Assembly: GCF_020149935.1 (NCBI RefSeq)
Contig: NZ_CP083757.1
Coordinates: forward strand, 930,001-994,000
DNA length: 64,000 nucleotides
Direction: 5' to 3'
DNA from: Marinilongibacter aquaticus
Lineage (GTDB): Bacteria; Bacteroidota; Bacteroidia; Cytophagales; Spirosomataceae
Shown here: positions 18,892 through 28,099 of the stretch, in pieces
Layout of the letters: every line of letters begins with the position of its first letter
How positions within the stretch are numbered: the first letter of the stretch is position 1
Notes under the pieces: generated by a model
Seen by the model: the letters and a program-made list of their open reading frames with translations, nothing else
What the model was told of the DNA's origin: nothing
The model's database searches: none
Translations under genes and position numbers: made by a program

Positions 18892-20006
18892 TTGAAATTC
18901 ATTTTCAGGGCAAATTTTTTGCCCGGCATGGCTTTCACCACTTCTTGAAACTCCAAATTCAATAAAAGTGAAGCCAATTTATTGAGGGGAATGTTTGCAT
19001 CGAAACTGATATCGTCGATCAAACATTCTCCTTTCTCGCGTAATAGAGCCAACACTTTCGACTCATCTTCAGAGAAAAGGCTCAAATCTAAACTACGTGT
19101 GTGCACTTGCAACGATTCGTCATTTTTATCCCAAAGCATATCATTCAAAAAATCGTCGACTCCTGTGAAAATTTTGGCTTTGTTTTGAGCGATCAATGCA
19201 TTTGTTCCTTCGGAAAAAGGTTCGCCCAAATTTCCGGGAAAAGCATATACATCGCGGTGGTAATTGTTGGCGTACTCGGCAGTAACCAAGCCCCCTCCCC
19301 TTTTCGCCGATTCCACAACCACAACCACGTCGCTTAAAGCAGCAATAATGCGGTTTCGGGCAATAAATTGCGGTCCTACAGGAACTGTACCCAACTTGTT
19401 CTCGGAAAGCAGAGCTCCGTTTTCTACAATTTCGCTCGTGTATTTTCGGTGTACGGCGGGGTAAACAAAGTCCAATCCGCCTGCCATGACCGCCAAAGTG
19501 GGCAAATGGGCTTTCAAAGCCGCTTTGTGGGCTGCAATATCAATGCCATAAGCCAGACCACTGATTATACTCACTTCGCTCGCCGAAAGCCCTTGAACCA
19601 AGTCTTCGGTCATTCTTTTTCCATAGGCCGTGGCCTTTCTCGTCCCCACAATGCCAATGGTTTTCGTATTACTCAAAATCGGTTTTCCCGTATAAAAAAG
19701 AATAGGCGGAGCATCGTAAATGCCCTTGAAACGCGAGGGATAATCGGCATCTTGAAAAGTGAGAATTTTATGCTGCAATCGGGCGGATTTCTCAATCAAT
19801 ATCTCGGCGGCCTTCAAATTTTCATGGGCTGATGCAATGCCTCTGGCGAGATTCTTGCCCACTCCGGGCACTTTGGTCAAAGCTCCGACCGGGGCTTCGA
19901 TTACTTTTTTCGCCGAACCAAAAAAGCTGATCAAATGGCGAAAGAGCACACCGCCTACGCCATCTACCTCACGCAACGCGAGTTTAAACAACAGGTCTTC
20001 TTGCAT
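18888..20006 (-). CDS. dprA: DNA-processing protein DprA
   Basis: DprA binds incoming single-stranded DNA and loads RecA during natural transformation. At 372 aa it has the full architecture: an N-terminal helix-hairpin region (GVGGVLFRHLISFFG; VPGVGKNLARGIASA), the Rossmann-like core with GIVGTRKATAYGKRMTEDL and ISGLAYGIDIAAHKAAL, the GTNALIAQNKA segment, and a C-terminal winged-helix-like domain (about 300-372). It lies 9 bases after the MerR-type gene, probably as one transcript. No other competence genes are in the window. Confidence 0.95.
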   Translation of the reverse strand: MQEDLLFKLALREVDGVGGVLFRHLISFFGSAKKVIEAPVGALTKVPGVGKNLARGIASAHENLKAAEILIEKSARLQHKILTFQDADYPSRFKGIYDAPPILFYTGKPILSNTKTIGIVGTRKATAYGKRMTEDLVQGLSASEVSIISGLAYGIDIAAHKAALKAHLPTLAVMAGGLDFVYPAVHRKYTSEIVENGALLSENKLGTVPVGPQFIARNRIIAALSDVVVVVESAKRGGGLVTAEYANNYHRDVYAFPGNLGEPFSEGTNALIAQNKAKIFTGVDDFLNDMLWDKNDESLQVHTRSLDLSLFSEDESKVLALLREKGECLIDDISFDANIPLNKLASLLLNLEFQEVVKAMPGKKFALKMNFN

Positions 20007-20015
20007 GGATTATTT

Positions 20016-20324
20016 TTATGAATTCAGTCGTACCAACACTTCACGTATATGGTTCAACCTGAGCAACAACTCTTCTTTCTTTTCTTCCTTCTTCACCCTC
20101 AATTTCAACTGCTCCCGGGCTCCCGCAATGGTGTATTTTTCTTCTTCGAGCAAAGCAATTATCCGCCCAATCGTTTCCATATCACCTTTGGTAAAAGCCT
20201 TATTCTTTCCCCGCGATTTGATTTTCAGGTCAAATTCCTTTTCATAGTACCGGATTTTCGATTCTGCTACACCAAAATACTCGGCGACTTCCTCTGTACT
20301 GTAAAATAATTTGAGCTCATTCAT
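20016..20324 (-). CDS. MerR-family transcriptional regulator
   Basis: This small DNA-binding protein (102 aa) has the MerR winged helix at residues 6-75: YSTEEVAEYFGVAESKIRYYE is the helix-turn-helix and RGKNKAFTKGDMETI the wing. A short Lys/Glu-rich helix follows for dimerisation; there is no ligand-binding domain. This form is widespread in Bacteroidota next to dprA and M23 peptidase genes. The target is unknown. A -7 element lies directly upstream. Confidence 0.9.
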   Translation of the reverse strand: MNELKLFYSTEEVAEYFGVAESKIRYYEKEFDLKIKSRGKNKAFTKGDMETIGRIIALLEEEKYTIAGAREQLKLRVKKEEKKEELLLRLNHIREVLVRLNS

Positions 20325-20332
20325 TCTGCTTT

Positions 20333-20340
20333 CAAATTTA
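20333..20340 (-). promoter_or_regulatory. Candidate -7 promoter element for the merR-dprA pair
   Basis: The minus strand reads TAAATTTG, a full TAnnTTTG match, only 8 bases before the MerR start codon; the leader would be very short or absent. No TTG is seen at the -33 distance. Confidence 0.4.
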
Positions 20341-20394
20341 CAAGGAATTCTGAAATTCGAAAGCCTACTCTTCTACCACCGAAGAACCTGCATT

Positions 20395-21816
20395 CTACTT
20401 CACCACCACACCGCGTTCACCCAATTCAGCTTTGAAGCTTTCGTAACCTTCCGCTGTTTCCGGTTCTTGCGTATACAGATTGTCGCTTTGGAATAAATAC
20501 TTCAAACGCCTACTCTTCAGCAGCTCCACAGGAACCTCTTTTATCGGGTTATTACTGATATCCAAATCGCTAAGTTTTGGTAAATCGAGGATTGCCGGCG
20601 GAATAAAGTCAAAGCGGTTGCTGCCAATATCCACTTGTTGAATCGACTGGGGCAAGGCCAATATCGTTTTCAATTTGTTGTGATGCACAAAAATAGTCTC
20701 CAAATTTTCCATTCGGCTCAGGCTTTCCGGCAAGCGAAGCAGTGAATTGTGGGCCAAAGCCAAGGTATTCATTCGCTTCAATTTGTAAATGTCAGTGGGC
20801 AGGGTTTTCAATTCATTGTAATACAAATCGAGCGTATCCAGTTTTTTGCAGCGTAAAAGCCCTTTTGGCAAACCATAGATGCTGCAATTGTACAAATTCA
20901 AGTTTGTCAAGCTTTTTAGCTTTTTAAATTTCGTCTGCTCAAAATCATCCAAATTGGTATTGGCTAGCATCAAATACTTCAGCTTTTTCAACTTTCTCAA
21001 TTTCTTGGGCACTTCAGCGATTGGATTGAAACCCATATCCAAGAGCTCAATCGAGCGGTTTCGGGCGAAATGGATTTGCCCATCGGCAATATTGTTTTTG
21101 TGTAAAACCACCCGTTTCAAATGCTTTAACTTGAACAGTGCTTTGGGCACGGAAGTCAATTTATTTCCACTCAAATACACACTTTCCAAATTTTTAAACC
21201 GATAGACCTCTGAAGGAATTTCCCTCAAACCCGCACCCGACAGATTCAATTCTTTTACCGAATCTGCCGGCATGGCCGTCAGCATCTCTTGTACTTCTTG
21301 TAATGACATTTCGTTAAATTCTGTGCGGTCTCTTGTATTGCGTGAAAACGACATTGAAAAAACCTCATTCGGCGAAAACCTGTTTTTTTCGCAATACACT
21401 TTTAAAAAGCTCCGAAAACGCTCCTCCATTTCCCGATTTCCCACAAAAGCAAGCGAATTAATTGGCAGAACCGAATGATCCGCTTTTCTTTCGAAACGGG
21501 AGTTATAGTACAAGACTTCTTCGGCCCTACCCTGCGAATCAGTTTTGAACCATACCTGCAAATGGGTATTTCGGTCTTCCGGTTCTAGGCTAAGATTCAC
21601 TTCAGCGGCCTGCAACTGGAAGTAATAGTTTCCCTTTCTCTGCTTCTGCAAACTCTTTCCATCCAAACCTTCCGGCGTTTTATATTTATACTCAGCTTTG
21701 ATTTCAAAATTCGGATTATCCGCATGGGCAGCTTGAATTTCGTCGAGGTTATAAATCTTCAATTGCCCAAAAAGACCCGTTGAAAAAAGGAGGAAAATAA
21801 AAAGGAATTTTATCAT
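20395..21816 (-). CDS. Secreted leucine-rich-repeat protein
   Basis: This is an exported protein of 473 aa from the ATG at 21816, chosen because it gives the signal peptide MIKFLFIFLLFSTGLFGQ; the frame stays open 13 codons further upstream. Residues about 25-185 are a family-unknown domain. From about 195 to 440 there are roughly eleven 22-23-residue leucine-rich repeats of the type LxxLxxLxLxxNxLxxLPxxL (for example NLESVYLSGNKLTSVPKALF and KLDTLDLYYNELKTLPTDIY). LRR arrays mediate protein binding. No T9SS sorting domain is seen, so a periplasmic or outer-membrane-facing location is likely. The binding partner is unknown. Confidence 0.85.
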   Translation of the reverse strand: MIKFLFIFLLFSTGLFGQLKIYNLDEIQAAHADNPNFEIKAEYKYKTPEGLDGKSLQKQRKGNYYFQLQAAEVNLSLEPEDRNTHLQVWFKTDSQGRAEEVLYYNSRFERKADHSVLPINSLAFVGNREMEERFRSFLKVYCEKNRFSPNEVFSMSFSRNTRDRTEFNEMSLQEVQEMLTAMPADSVKELNLSGAGLREIPSEVYRFKNLESVYLSGNKLTSVPKALFKLKHLKRVVLHKNNIADGQIHFARNRSIELLDMGFNPIAEVPKKLRKLKKLKYLMLANTNLDDFEQTKFKKLKSLTNLNLYNCSIYGLPKGLLRCKKLDTLDLYYNELKTLPTDIYKLKRMNTLALAHNSLLRLPESLSRMENLETIFVHHNKLKTILALPQSIQQVDIGSNRFDFIPPAILDLPKLSDLDISNNPIKEVPVELLKSRRLKYLFQSDNLYTQEPETAEGYESFKAELGERGVVVK

Positions 21817-22036
21817 GAATAGGAGACTTAAAGGAACGAATGTATACAATCCCACCCTTTTAAACTAATTATTTAGTTATTATTTTTGAGATCGATTTTT
21901 TTGATTTTCACAGCCTCTAAAAGACAGATTTCGCTCGATACGCCAAAACGGGCAAAAGCTTACCGATTTGAGCCAAAAATCGGCGGTTTATCCAAAATCT
22001 CTGGTCGAATCATTTTTCTAAGCATCCGATAAACCC

Positions 22037-22044
22037 TACTTTTG
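22037..22044 (+). promoter_or_regulatory. Candidate -7 promoter element for alaS
   Basis: TACTTTTG matches TAnnTTTG and lies 26 bases before the alaS ATG; a TTTT run at 22014-22017 sits at the right distance for a degenerate -33 element. Confidence 0.5.
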
Positions 22045-22070
22045 CAACATTTTCAAAATAACACCAGAGC

Positions 22071-24740
22071 ATGACCTCTCACGAAATACGCAAAGCGTTT
22101 CTCGATTTTTTCAAAGAAAGAAATCACCTTATTGTGCCATCGGCTCCATTGGTTCTCAAGAACGACCCCACTTTGATGTTCATCAATTCGGGAATGGCCC
22201 AGTTCAAAGATTACTTTTTGGGCAATGCCAATCCCCCTGCATCACGGATTGCCGATACGCAGAAATGTCTTCGTGTGAGTGGAAAGCACAACGACTTGGA
22301 AGAAGTGGGTTTTGACACCTACCACCACACCATGTTCGAAATGTTGGGCAACTGGTCTTTTGGCGATTATTTCAAAAAAGAGGCCCTGAAATGGAGTTGG
22401 GAATTGCTCACAGAGGTTTTCAAATTGCCGAAAGAGCGTTTCTACGTGTCTGTTTTCGAAGGCGACAAAAAAGACAATGTGCCCTTCGATCAGGAAGCCT
22501 ATGATCTTTGGAAGGAAATTTTGGGTTCGGAAGACCGCATTCTTTACGGGAATAAAAAAGACAATTTCTGGGAAATGGGCGATGTGGGCCCTTGCGGTCC
22601 TTGTTCCGAAATACACATCGATTTGCGTGATCAAGCCGATATCGACAAAATACCCGGAAAGGATTTGGTAAATGCCGATCACCCGCAAGTAGTCGAAGTT
22701 TGGAATGTGGTTTTTATGCAATTCGAACGCAAAGCCGACGGTTCTTTGATTCCGTTGGAACACAAGCACATCGATACCGGAATGGGTTTCGAGCGTTTGT
22801 GCATGGCCATTCAAGAGAAAAAGTCAAATTACGATACCGATATTTTCCAAAACACCATTCAAGTGTTGGAGAAAATGAGTGGGAAAAAATACGTAGGCAA
22901 AATTGGCGAAGAGACCATCAATTACACCGACGTGGCCATGCGGGTAATCGCCGACCATATTCGTGCGGTAGCCTTTGCTATCAGTGATGGGCAATTGCCT
23001 TCAAATGCCAAAGCCGGCTATGTGATTCGTCGAATTCTGCGTAGAGCCATTCGCTATGGCTATTCATACCTTGGCTTTAAAGAGCCCTTTATGACCAAAC
23101 TTGTGCCTGTACTTTCGGCACAATTTGCCGATGTTTTCCCTGAACTGAAAACCCAACAAGATTTTGTCGCCAAGGTTATAGAAGAAGAAGAGAAAACATT
23201 CTTGCGTACTTTGGATATCGGTCTAAAACGCCTCGAAACCCTATTCGAAAAGGGCGGCAAAAAAGAAATAGACGGCAAAACCGTCTTCGAATTGTCGGAT
23301 ACTTTTGGCTTCCCTGCCGATCTTACGGCCTTGATCGCCAAAGAAAATGGTTTCAGTATAGACGAGAAAGGTTTCCGAGAAGAGCTCAATCAACAAAAAG
23401 AACGCAGCCGCAAGGATGCCACCAAAGAAGCGGCCGATTGGGTGCAGGTGAATGAATTGGACGAACCTAAATACGTAGGCTACGATTTCGATAGCACAGA
23501 TACCGCTCTGGTACAATACCGCAAGGTAAAAACCAAAAAAGGGGAAGAATTCCATATCGTATTGGAAGAAACGCCTTTCTATGCCGAGATGGGTGGTCAA
23601 GTGGGTGATTCTGGAGCACTGACCTTTACGCTTGAAAATGGTGAAAAGTTCACTGTGGAGATTACCGACTGCCAATTGGAAGCGGGATTGCACGTGCACA
23701 TTGCCCCCAAGGCCCCGTTCGAAAAATACAGCATCGAGGCTCTGCAAAAAGCCACGGTTCATGCCGAAATCGACAAAAGCCGACACGGCCATATTGTAAA
23801 AAACCACTCGGCAACGCACCTTATGCTGGCCGCTTTGCGTCAGGTTTTGGGCGATCATGTAGTTCAACGCGGTTCGTACCAAAACGACGAATTGACGCGA
23901 TTCGACTTCTCGCACTTTTCCAAAGTAAGCGACGAAGAATTGCAACAGGTTGAAGATTTGGTCAATGCCAAAATCAGAGAGAACGTGCGTTTGGATGAAC
24001 GCCGAAATGTACCCATCGACGATGCCATGACAATGGGAGCCACCGCTACATTTGGTGAAAAATATGGAGATTTCGTACGCGTAATCATCTTCGACCCCAA
24101 TTTCTCGGTAGAGTTGTGTGGGGGGAATCACGTGAAGGCTACGGGTGAAATCGGTCTGTTCAAATTCATTTCAGAGGGATCGGTATCCGCTGGTGTACGT
24201 CGCGTAGAAGCCGTGACAGGTCTGAAAGCCCTTGAACGTTTGCGTGAGCAAGAGGCCACTATCGATGCTTTGAAACAATTGCTGAAAGCTCCAAAAGACT
24301 TGATCTCGAGCGTGCAGTCTTTACTCGATGAACGCAACAGCCTGCAGAAACAAGTGGAACAGTTGCAAAACGAGAAATTGCAATCTTTGAAAGGCGACAT
24401 ACTGAACACAGCAGAAGAGATTCACGGAGCGACGGTAATTGCCCAGCAAGTGGATGTACCCCATGCCGATGCCCTGAAACAATTGGCCTACGAATTGAAA
24501 GCCAAGTTGCAAAAAGCCTACATTGTTTTGGGAGCTGTAATCAACGAAAAACCCATGTTGGCCTTGATCATCGATGAAGACTTGATCAAAGACAAAGACT
24601 TGCATGCGGGCAAAATCGTGAAAGAGGCCGCCAAAGAAATGCGTGGCGGCGGCGGCGGGCAACCGCACTTTGCCACAGCTGGCGGAAGCCAAATCGAAGG
24701 TTTGGAAAAGGCCATCGAAAAGGCCAAAAGCTTTGTATAG
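22071..24740 (+). CDS. alaS: Alanyl-tRNA synthetase
   Basis: AlaS charges tRNA-Ala with alanine and clears mis-charged Ser/Gly. At 889 aa it is full length. The class II catalytic core starts at residue 1 (LVPSAPLVLKNDPTLMFINSGM-type motif, then KCLRVSGKHNDLEEVG). The editing domain carries the zinc-binding HSATH near residue 579 and CGGNH near 683. A coiled coil follows at about 725-775 and the C-Ala domain ends in the Gly-rich MRGGGGGQPHFATAGG. It is monocistronic, with a weak terminator-like hairpin at its end. Confidence 0.98.
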   Translation: MTSHEIRKAFLDFFKERNHLIVPSAPLVLKNDPTLMFINSGMAQFKDYFLGNANPPASRIADTQKCLRVSGKHNDLEEVGFDTYHHTMFEMLGNWSFGDYFKKEALKWSWELLTEVFKLPKERFYVSVFEGDKKDNVPFDQEAYDLWKEILGSEDRILYGNKKDNFWEMGDVGPCGPCSEIHIDLRDQADIDKIPGKDLVNADHPQVVEVWNVVFMQFERKADGSLIPLEHKHIDTGMGFERLCMAIQEKKSNYDTDIFQNTIQVLEKMSGKKYVGKIGEETINYTDVAMRVIADHIRAVAFAISDGQLPSNAKAGYVIRRILRRAIRYGYSYLGFKEPFMTKLVPVLSAQFADVFPELKTQQDFVAKVIEEEEKTFLRTLDIGLKRLETLFEKGGKKEIDGKTVFELSDTFGFPADLTALIAKENGFSIDEKGFREELNQQKERSRKDATKEAADWVQVNELDEPKYVGYDFDSTDTALVQYRKVKTKKGEEFHIVLEETPFYAEMGGQVGDSGALTFTLENGEKFTVEITDCQLEAGLHVHIAPKAPFEKYSIEALQKATVHAEIDKSRHGHIVKNHSATHLMLAALRQVLGDHVVQRGSYQNDELTRFDFSHFSKVSDEELQQVEDLVNAKIRENVRLDERRNVPIDDAMTMGATATFGEKYGDFVRVIIFDPNFSVELCGGNHVKATGEIGLFKFISEGSVSAGVRRVEAVTGLKALERLREQEATIDALKQLLKAPKDLISSVQSLLDERNSLQKQVEQLQNEKLQSLKGDILNTAEEIHGATVIAQQVDVPHADALKQLAYELKAKLQKAYIVLGAVINEKPMLALIIDEDLIKDKDLHAGKIVKEAAKEMRGGGGGQPHFATAGGSQIEGLEKAIEKAKSFV

Positions 24741-24760
24741 GCCTAAAAAATTTAGGTCTT
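24740..24760 (+). terminator. Weak terminator-like hairpin after alaS
   Basis: An 8-bp A/T-rich stem (GGCCTAAA / TTTAGGTC, one G-T pair) with a 3-base loop begins at the alaS stop codon and is followed by TTATTATTG. It is too weak to be sure. Confidence 0.35.
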
Positions 24761-24818
24761 ATTATTGTTGAATACGCCGTACATACACTCTTGTACGACC
24801 GAAAATCACATGTGTAGA

Positions 24819-25622
24819 ATGAAATTATTGGTACTCGGTGCCGGAAACATGGGTCTCACCTATGCGACGGCCATTGCAAAATCTGGAATAGTGGGATCTG
24901 ACAAAGTCATGATTCTCGACAAAGACCTTGAAAAGTTGGAAACCTTACGTCAAGAAGGCCTTTTTGAGGTATATAGCGAATTGGGTGATTCTGTGCCCAA
25001 AGCCGACATCATTATGGTGGCCGTGAAACCGCAACACAAAGACGGCCTTTTTGCGGAAATGAAACCGCTTGTTCGAGCCGAACAAATGATCATCAGCGTA
25101 ATGGCCGGTGTGAAAATTGACACCATGCAAAAAGCCTTGGGTTTGACCAAAATCGTACGGGCCATGCCGAATCTTCCGGCTCAAGTGGGTATGGGTATGA
25201 CCACCTATTTCCCCGATACTGCCGTAAGCGAAGAAGAGATTAAATTGGTAGACCAACTCTTGGCGTCAACGGGGCAATCGCTGCTTTTGGAAAAAGAAGA
25301 CGACATCAACACATCGACTGCGGTAAGCGGAAGTGGTTCGGCCTATATCTTCTATTTCATTCAGGGTATGCTCGACGGAGCCAAGCACTACGGCTACGAC
25401 GACGAAACCGCCAAAGAATTGGTGGTACAGACTTTTGCCGGGGCTTTGGAACAATTCAAACAAGGTGATTTGAACCCCGAAGAATGGATGAACCGCGTGG
25501 CTTCAAAAGGAGGAACAACCCGTGCCGCTCTCGATTCCTTTGAATCCAACGGTATACGTGAAAACATCAAAAAAGGCATGATCGCCTGCTACGAAAGAGC
25601 CATTGAATTGAGTAAGCTCTAA
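24819..25622 (+). CDS. proC: Pyrroline-5-carboxylate reductase
   Basis: ProC reduces 1-pyrroline-5-carboxylate to proline with NAD(P)H, the final step of proline synthesis in the cytoplasm. It is 267 aa from the ATG at 24819; an in-frame ATG at 24810 is possible. Seen are the nucleotide-binding LVLGAGNMGL at the N-terminus, IVRAMPNLPAQVGMGMT near the middle, TAVSGSGSAYIFYFIQGM, and the C-terminal signature region VASKGGTTRAAL. No other proline genes are nearby. A large hairpin separates it from the convergent DUF2911 gene. Confidence 0.96.
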   Translation: MKLLVLGAGNMGLTYATAIAKSGIVGSDKVMILDKDLEKLETLRQEGLFEVYSELGDSVPKADIIMVAVKPQHKDGLFAEMKPLVRAEQMIISVMAGVKIDTMQKALGLTKIVRAMPNLPAQVGMGMTTYFPDTAVSEEEIKLVDQLLASTGQSLLLEKEDDINTSTAVSGSGSAYIFYFIQGMLDGAKHYGYDDETAKELVVQTFAGALEQFKQGDLNPEEWMNRVASKGGTTRAALDSFESNGIRENIKKGMIACYERAIELSKL

Positions 25623-25642
25623 AAATCGTTCGTTGTTCACAA

Positions 25643-25677
25643 AACAGGGCGGCCATGCAATGCATGGCCGCCCTGTT
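25643..25677. terminator. Bidirectional terminator between proC and DUF2911 gene
   Basis: A 35-base near-perfect palindrome has 17-base arms AACAGGGCGGCCATGCA / TGCATGGCCGCCCTGTT. It lies between two convergent genes, 20 bases from each stop. The minus-strand transcript continues with TTTTG, so it works best as the terminator of the DUF2911 gene, and probably also for proC. Confidence 0.75.
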
Positions 25678-25696
25678 CATTTCCAATCTGTTTCTT

Positions 25697-26269
25697 TTAC
25701 AAAAGTTCAATCGGGAACTCTACCACAGAATTTTCCCAACCCACTTTCAAATGCACCATTCTGTCGGCTGCTTCGTACATCACGATACTCAAGGCTTCTA
25801 TCGCCTTATCTACCTTTTGTACTTTTCCGGATACATGTGCCACGTCGCGAGAGAAATCGAAACCGTAGACACCCCATTTATCGGTATTCGGGTTCACGTG
25901 CAATGTCCACTCGTCCTGGCCTGGCGTGCAATACAAAGTGTAGCGGCCAGCAGAAAGTACATCTTCACCAATTTTCACGGGAGTATACAAAATCAACTCT
26001 GTGGATTCGTTGGCACCCAATCTCCAAGGCTCGCCGTATTTCACCAATTCACCGAAAATCTTTCGTCCGTTCATCATGGGTCTTGAATACATCACACGCA
26101 ATCTCGGGCTCAGCTTTTCCTTTTCCTCTACATTTTTGGCCAATTGTGCCCGGTGTGCATCTTTCGGAAAATAGGCGATATCCATCACACTTTTATCCAC
26201 TGGGGCAAAATCTTGAGCTTGTGCAGCAAATGCGAGAAGGGCAAAGCCGAATAACAATAGTTTTTTCAT
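25697..26269 (-). CDS. DUF2911 secreted protein
   Basis: This 190-aa exported protein of the DUF2911 family, common in Bacteroidota, has no established function. A signal peptide (MKKLLLFGFALLAFAAQAQ) is followed by a beta-rich domain with the family pattern: YSRPMMNGRKIFGELVKYGEPWRLGANESTE in type, GRYTLYCTPGQDEWTLHVN, then the strand near the end (VHLKVGWENSVVEFPIEL). It is monocistronic, facing proC across a shared terminator. The 396-base region upstream holds no gene. Confidence 0.9.
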   Translation of the reverse strand: MKKLLLFGFALLAFAAQAQDFAPVDKSVMDIAYFPKDAHRAQLAKNVEEKEKLSPRLRVMYSRPMMNGRKIFGELVKYGEPWRLGANESTELILYTPVKIGEDVLSAGRYTLYCTPGQDEWTLHVNPNTDKWGVYGFDFSRDVAHVSGKVQKVDKAIEALSIVMYEAADRMVHLKVGWENSVVEFPIELL

Positions 26270-26665
26270 TTGTTTCTAATTTTTAAGTCTGTAAAATGAA
26301 TTTTCAAAAGCCGAAAATTGGAGGCATGTACACCTACTCCGATTTATTGTAAAAATGTATTCCTCAATAATTTATAGGTTTAGGTATCGGCTCAATCAAA
26401 GGCTTTATTGTACACATTTAGGTTTAAATATGGCCTAAAATAAAGAATGTTTATATCATTCTTACATTTTTTGGTATAAATAGGCCAATCTCACAGCCAA
26501 GTTGCCTTTTCATTCGACGTATACACAAAACGAAGCCACGGCATATAAATTACCGAGAAACTCAAATTCAAATATCGCAAAATCAAAGGCCTATAAAAGG
26601 AATAAGGCTGCCCTAAAATAGGACAGCCTATTCTCATAAAACAGACCACTTTTTAAATACAATCT
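26270..26665. other. Non-coding region between TolC-type and DUF2911 genes
   Basis: This A/T-rich stretch has no supported reading frame. It contains a terminator-like hairpin at 26604-26630 and an inverted repeat AAGAATG (26443-26449) / CATTCTT (26457-26463) with a 7-base spacer, about 175-195 bases upstream of the DUF2911 start. It should hold the DUF2911 promoter, but no full TAnnTTTG element was found on the minus strand. Confidence 0.5.
26604..26630 (-). terminator. Probable terminator of the RND efflux operon
   Basis: The minus strand carries GGCTGTCCTA / TAGGGCAGCC with a 3-base loop and one mismatch, followed by TTATTCCTTTT, 36-60 bases after the stop codon of the outer-membrane channel gene. 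Confidence 0.55.
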
Positions 26666-28099
26666 TTAATTCCAGCCGCCACCAAGTGCTCGGTAAATAT
26701 TCACCGTGGCATGCATCTGTTGCATTTTAGTCTCAATTAAATCAAACTTAGACTCCAAAGCATCGCGTTGCGTAAGCAACACTTCCATGTAATCGGCACG
26801 TGCCGATTTGAAAAGGTCATTCGAAATCGTAATCGATTGTGTCAATGCGTCCACTTCTTGAGCTTTCAAATCGTAGCTATTTTGCAGATTGCTGATGTTT
26901 GAAAGTTGGTTGGCCACTTCTATATAGGCGTTCAAGAGTGTTTTCTGATAATTGTACACCGCTTGAATTTGCTTCGCATTGGCGTTTTGATACGTTGCAC
27001 GAATGGCCCGTTTATTGATCAAAGGCCCCACCATATCGCCTGCCAAATTGGCCAAGATCGATTTTGGGTTCACCAAGTACACAGGATTGAAAGCCTGCAA
27101 ACCCAAACCAGCAGAAATACCCAATGAAGGATAAAAATTGGCCTTGGCCACGCTGATATCGATTTTCGCAGCAGCCAATTCAAACTCGGCCTGTTTCACA
27201 TCCGGGCGGTTCTCGAGCAATTGCGAAGGCACACCAGCCTGTACCATTGTGGGTACCATATCCACGAAAATCTCGTGATCACGCTCGATGTGCTTCGGAT
27301 AACGCCCCACCAAGAAATTGATCTCATTCTCGGTTTCGATGATTCTCTGCTGAATGTTGTACTGCAAACTGCGTGTATTCAACACCTGAGCTTGGAACCT
27401 TCTTACCGCCAATTCGGTCACACGAGCCGATTGCTTCTGCAATTTCACAATCTCCAAAGCATTGCTCTGGATCTCGATATTTCGCTTCACAATGGCCAAT
27501 TGGTTATCCAAGGCCAACAATTCGTAATAACTGTTGGCGATTTCGGCAATCAGGTTGGTTACCATAAAGTTTTTGCCGTTGATTGTACCCAAATAACGGG
27601 CCACGGCGGCCTTTCTGGCATTACGCAATTTGTGCCAAATATCGACCTCCCAAGTAGCGAAAGCCCCAACCATGAAATCGGGCAAAGGCTCTGGCGTTTC
27701 TTTACCGGGTTTTATTTCGGTTTCGGCTTCGTTCGAGCCTTGGAAAGTATACCTTGCCGCCTTCTCTACACCGGCTGCTCCACCAATATTGACGAAAGGC
27801 AAGTATTCCCCTTTTCGGGCACTCACTTCGTTTTTCGCAATACGGATTTCCTGCATGGTGATATTCAGCTCTTGGTTATTCACCAAAGCTGTGTCGATCA
27901 AAGCCGTAAGGTAAGGATCGGTAAAATAATCCTTCCAGTTCAAGTCGGCCGAATTCGTCTTGGTGCTGTCCTGCGAGTTGAAACTCGCAGGGACAGCTTT
28001 ATTTACTTTTTTCTCCGCTATTTCGGGGGTCTTACACGCAGTAAAAACCAAAGCCATGCATACAACCCCTAAGCATCTATACAATTTTATCTTAGTCAT
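26666..28099 (-). CDS. Outer-membrane efflux channel lipoprotein (TolC/OprM-NodT family)
   Basis: This is the exit duct of a tripartite RND pump. It is 477 aa with a lipobox ending LVFTAC (Cys22), so it is lipid-anchored, then two repeats of the outer-membrane efflux protein domain (about 60-260 and 270-470), rich in Ala/Gln helices such as NVEIAALCAPRP-free alpha-barrel sequence. The conserved LLENRPDVKQAEFELAAAK is the family signature. Its ATG overlaps the pump gene by 8 bases, so the two are translationally coupled. It is the last gene of the operon, followed by a hairpin. Confidence 0.93.
   Translation of the reverse strand: MTKIKLYRCLGVVCMALVFTACKTPEIAEKKVNKAVPASFNSQDSTKTNSADLNWKDYFTDPYLTALIDTALVNNQELNITMQEIRIAKNEVSARKGEYLPFVNIGGAAGVEKAARYTFQGSNEAETEIKPGKETPEPLPDFMVGAFATWEVDIWHKLRNARKAAVARYLGTINGKNFMVTNLIAEIANSYYELLALDNQLAIVKRNIEIQSNALEIVKLQKQSARVTELAVRRFQAQVLNTRSLQYNIQQRIIETENEINFLVGRYPKHIERDHEIFVDMVPTMVQAGVPSQLLENRPDVKQAEFELAAAKIDISVAKANFYPSLGISAGLGLQAFNPVYLVNPKSILANLAGDMVGPLINKRAIRATYQNANAKQIQAVYNYQKTLLNAYIEVANQLSNISNLQNSYDLKAQEVDALTQSITISNDLFKSARADYMEVLLTQRDALESKFDLIETKMQQMHATVNIYRALGGGWN

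Noticed and set aside
25633-26286. 217-codon plus-strand frame opposite the DUF2911 gene
   Set aside because: It begins inside the terminator palindrome and is antisense to a gene with signal peptide and family signature.
26443-26463. Inverted repeat AAGAATG-N7-CATTCTT as an operator for the DUF2911 gene
   Set aside because: It lies about 175 bases from the gene in A/T-rich sequence where such short repeats arise by chance, and no -7 element is positioned near it.
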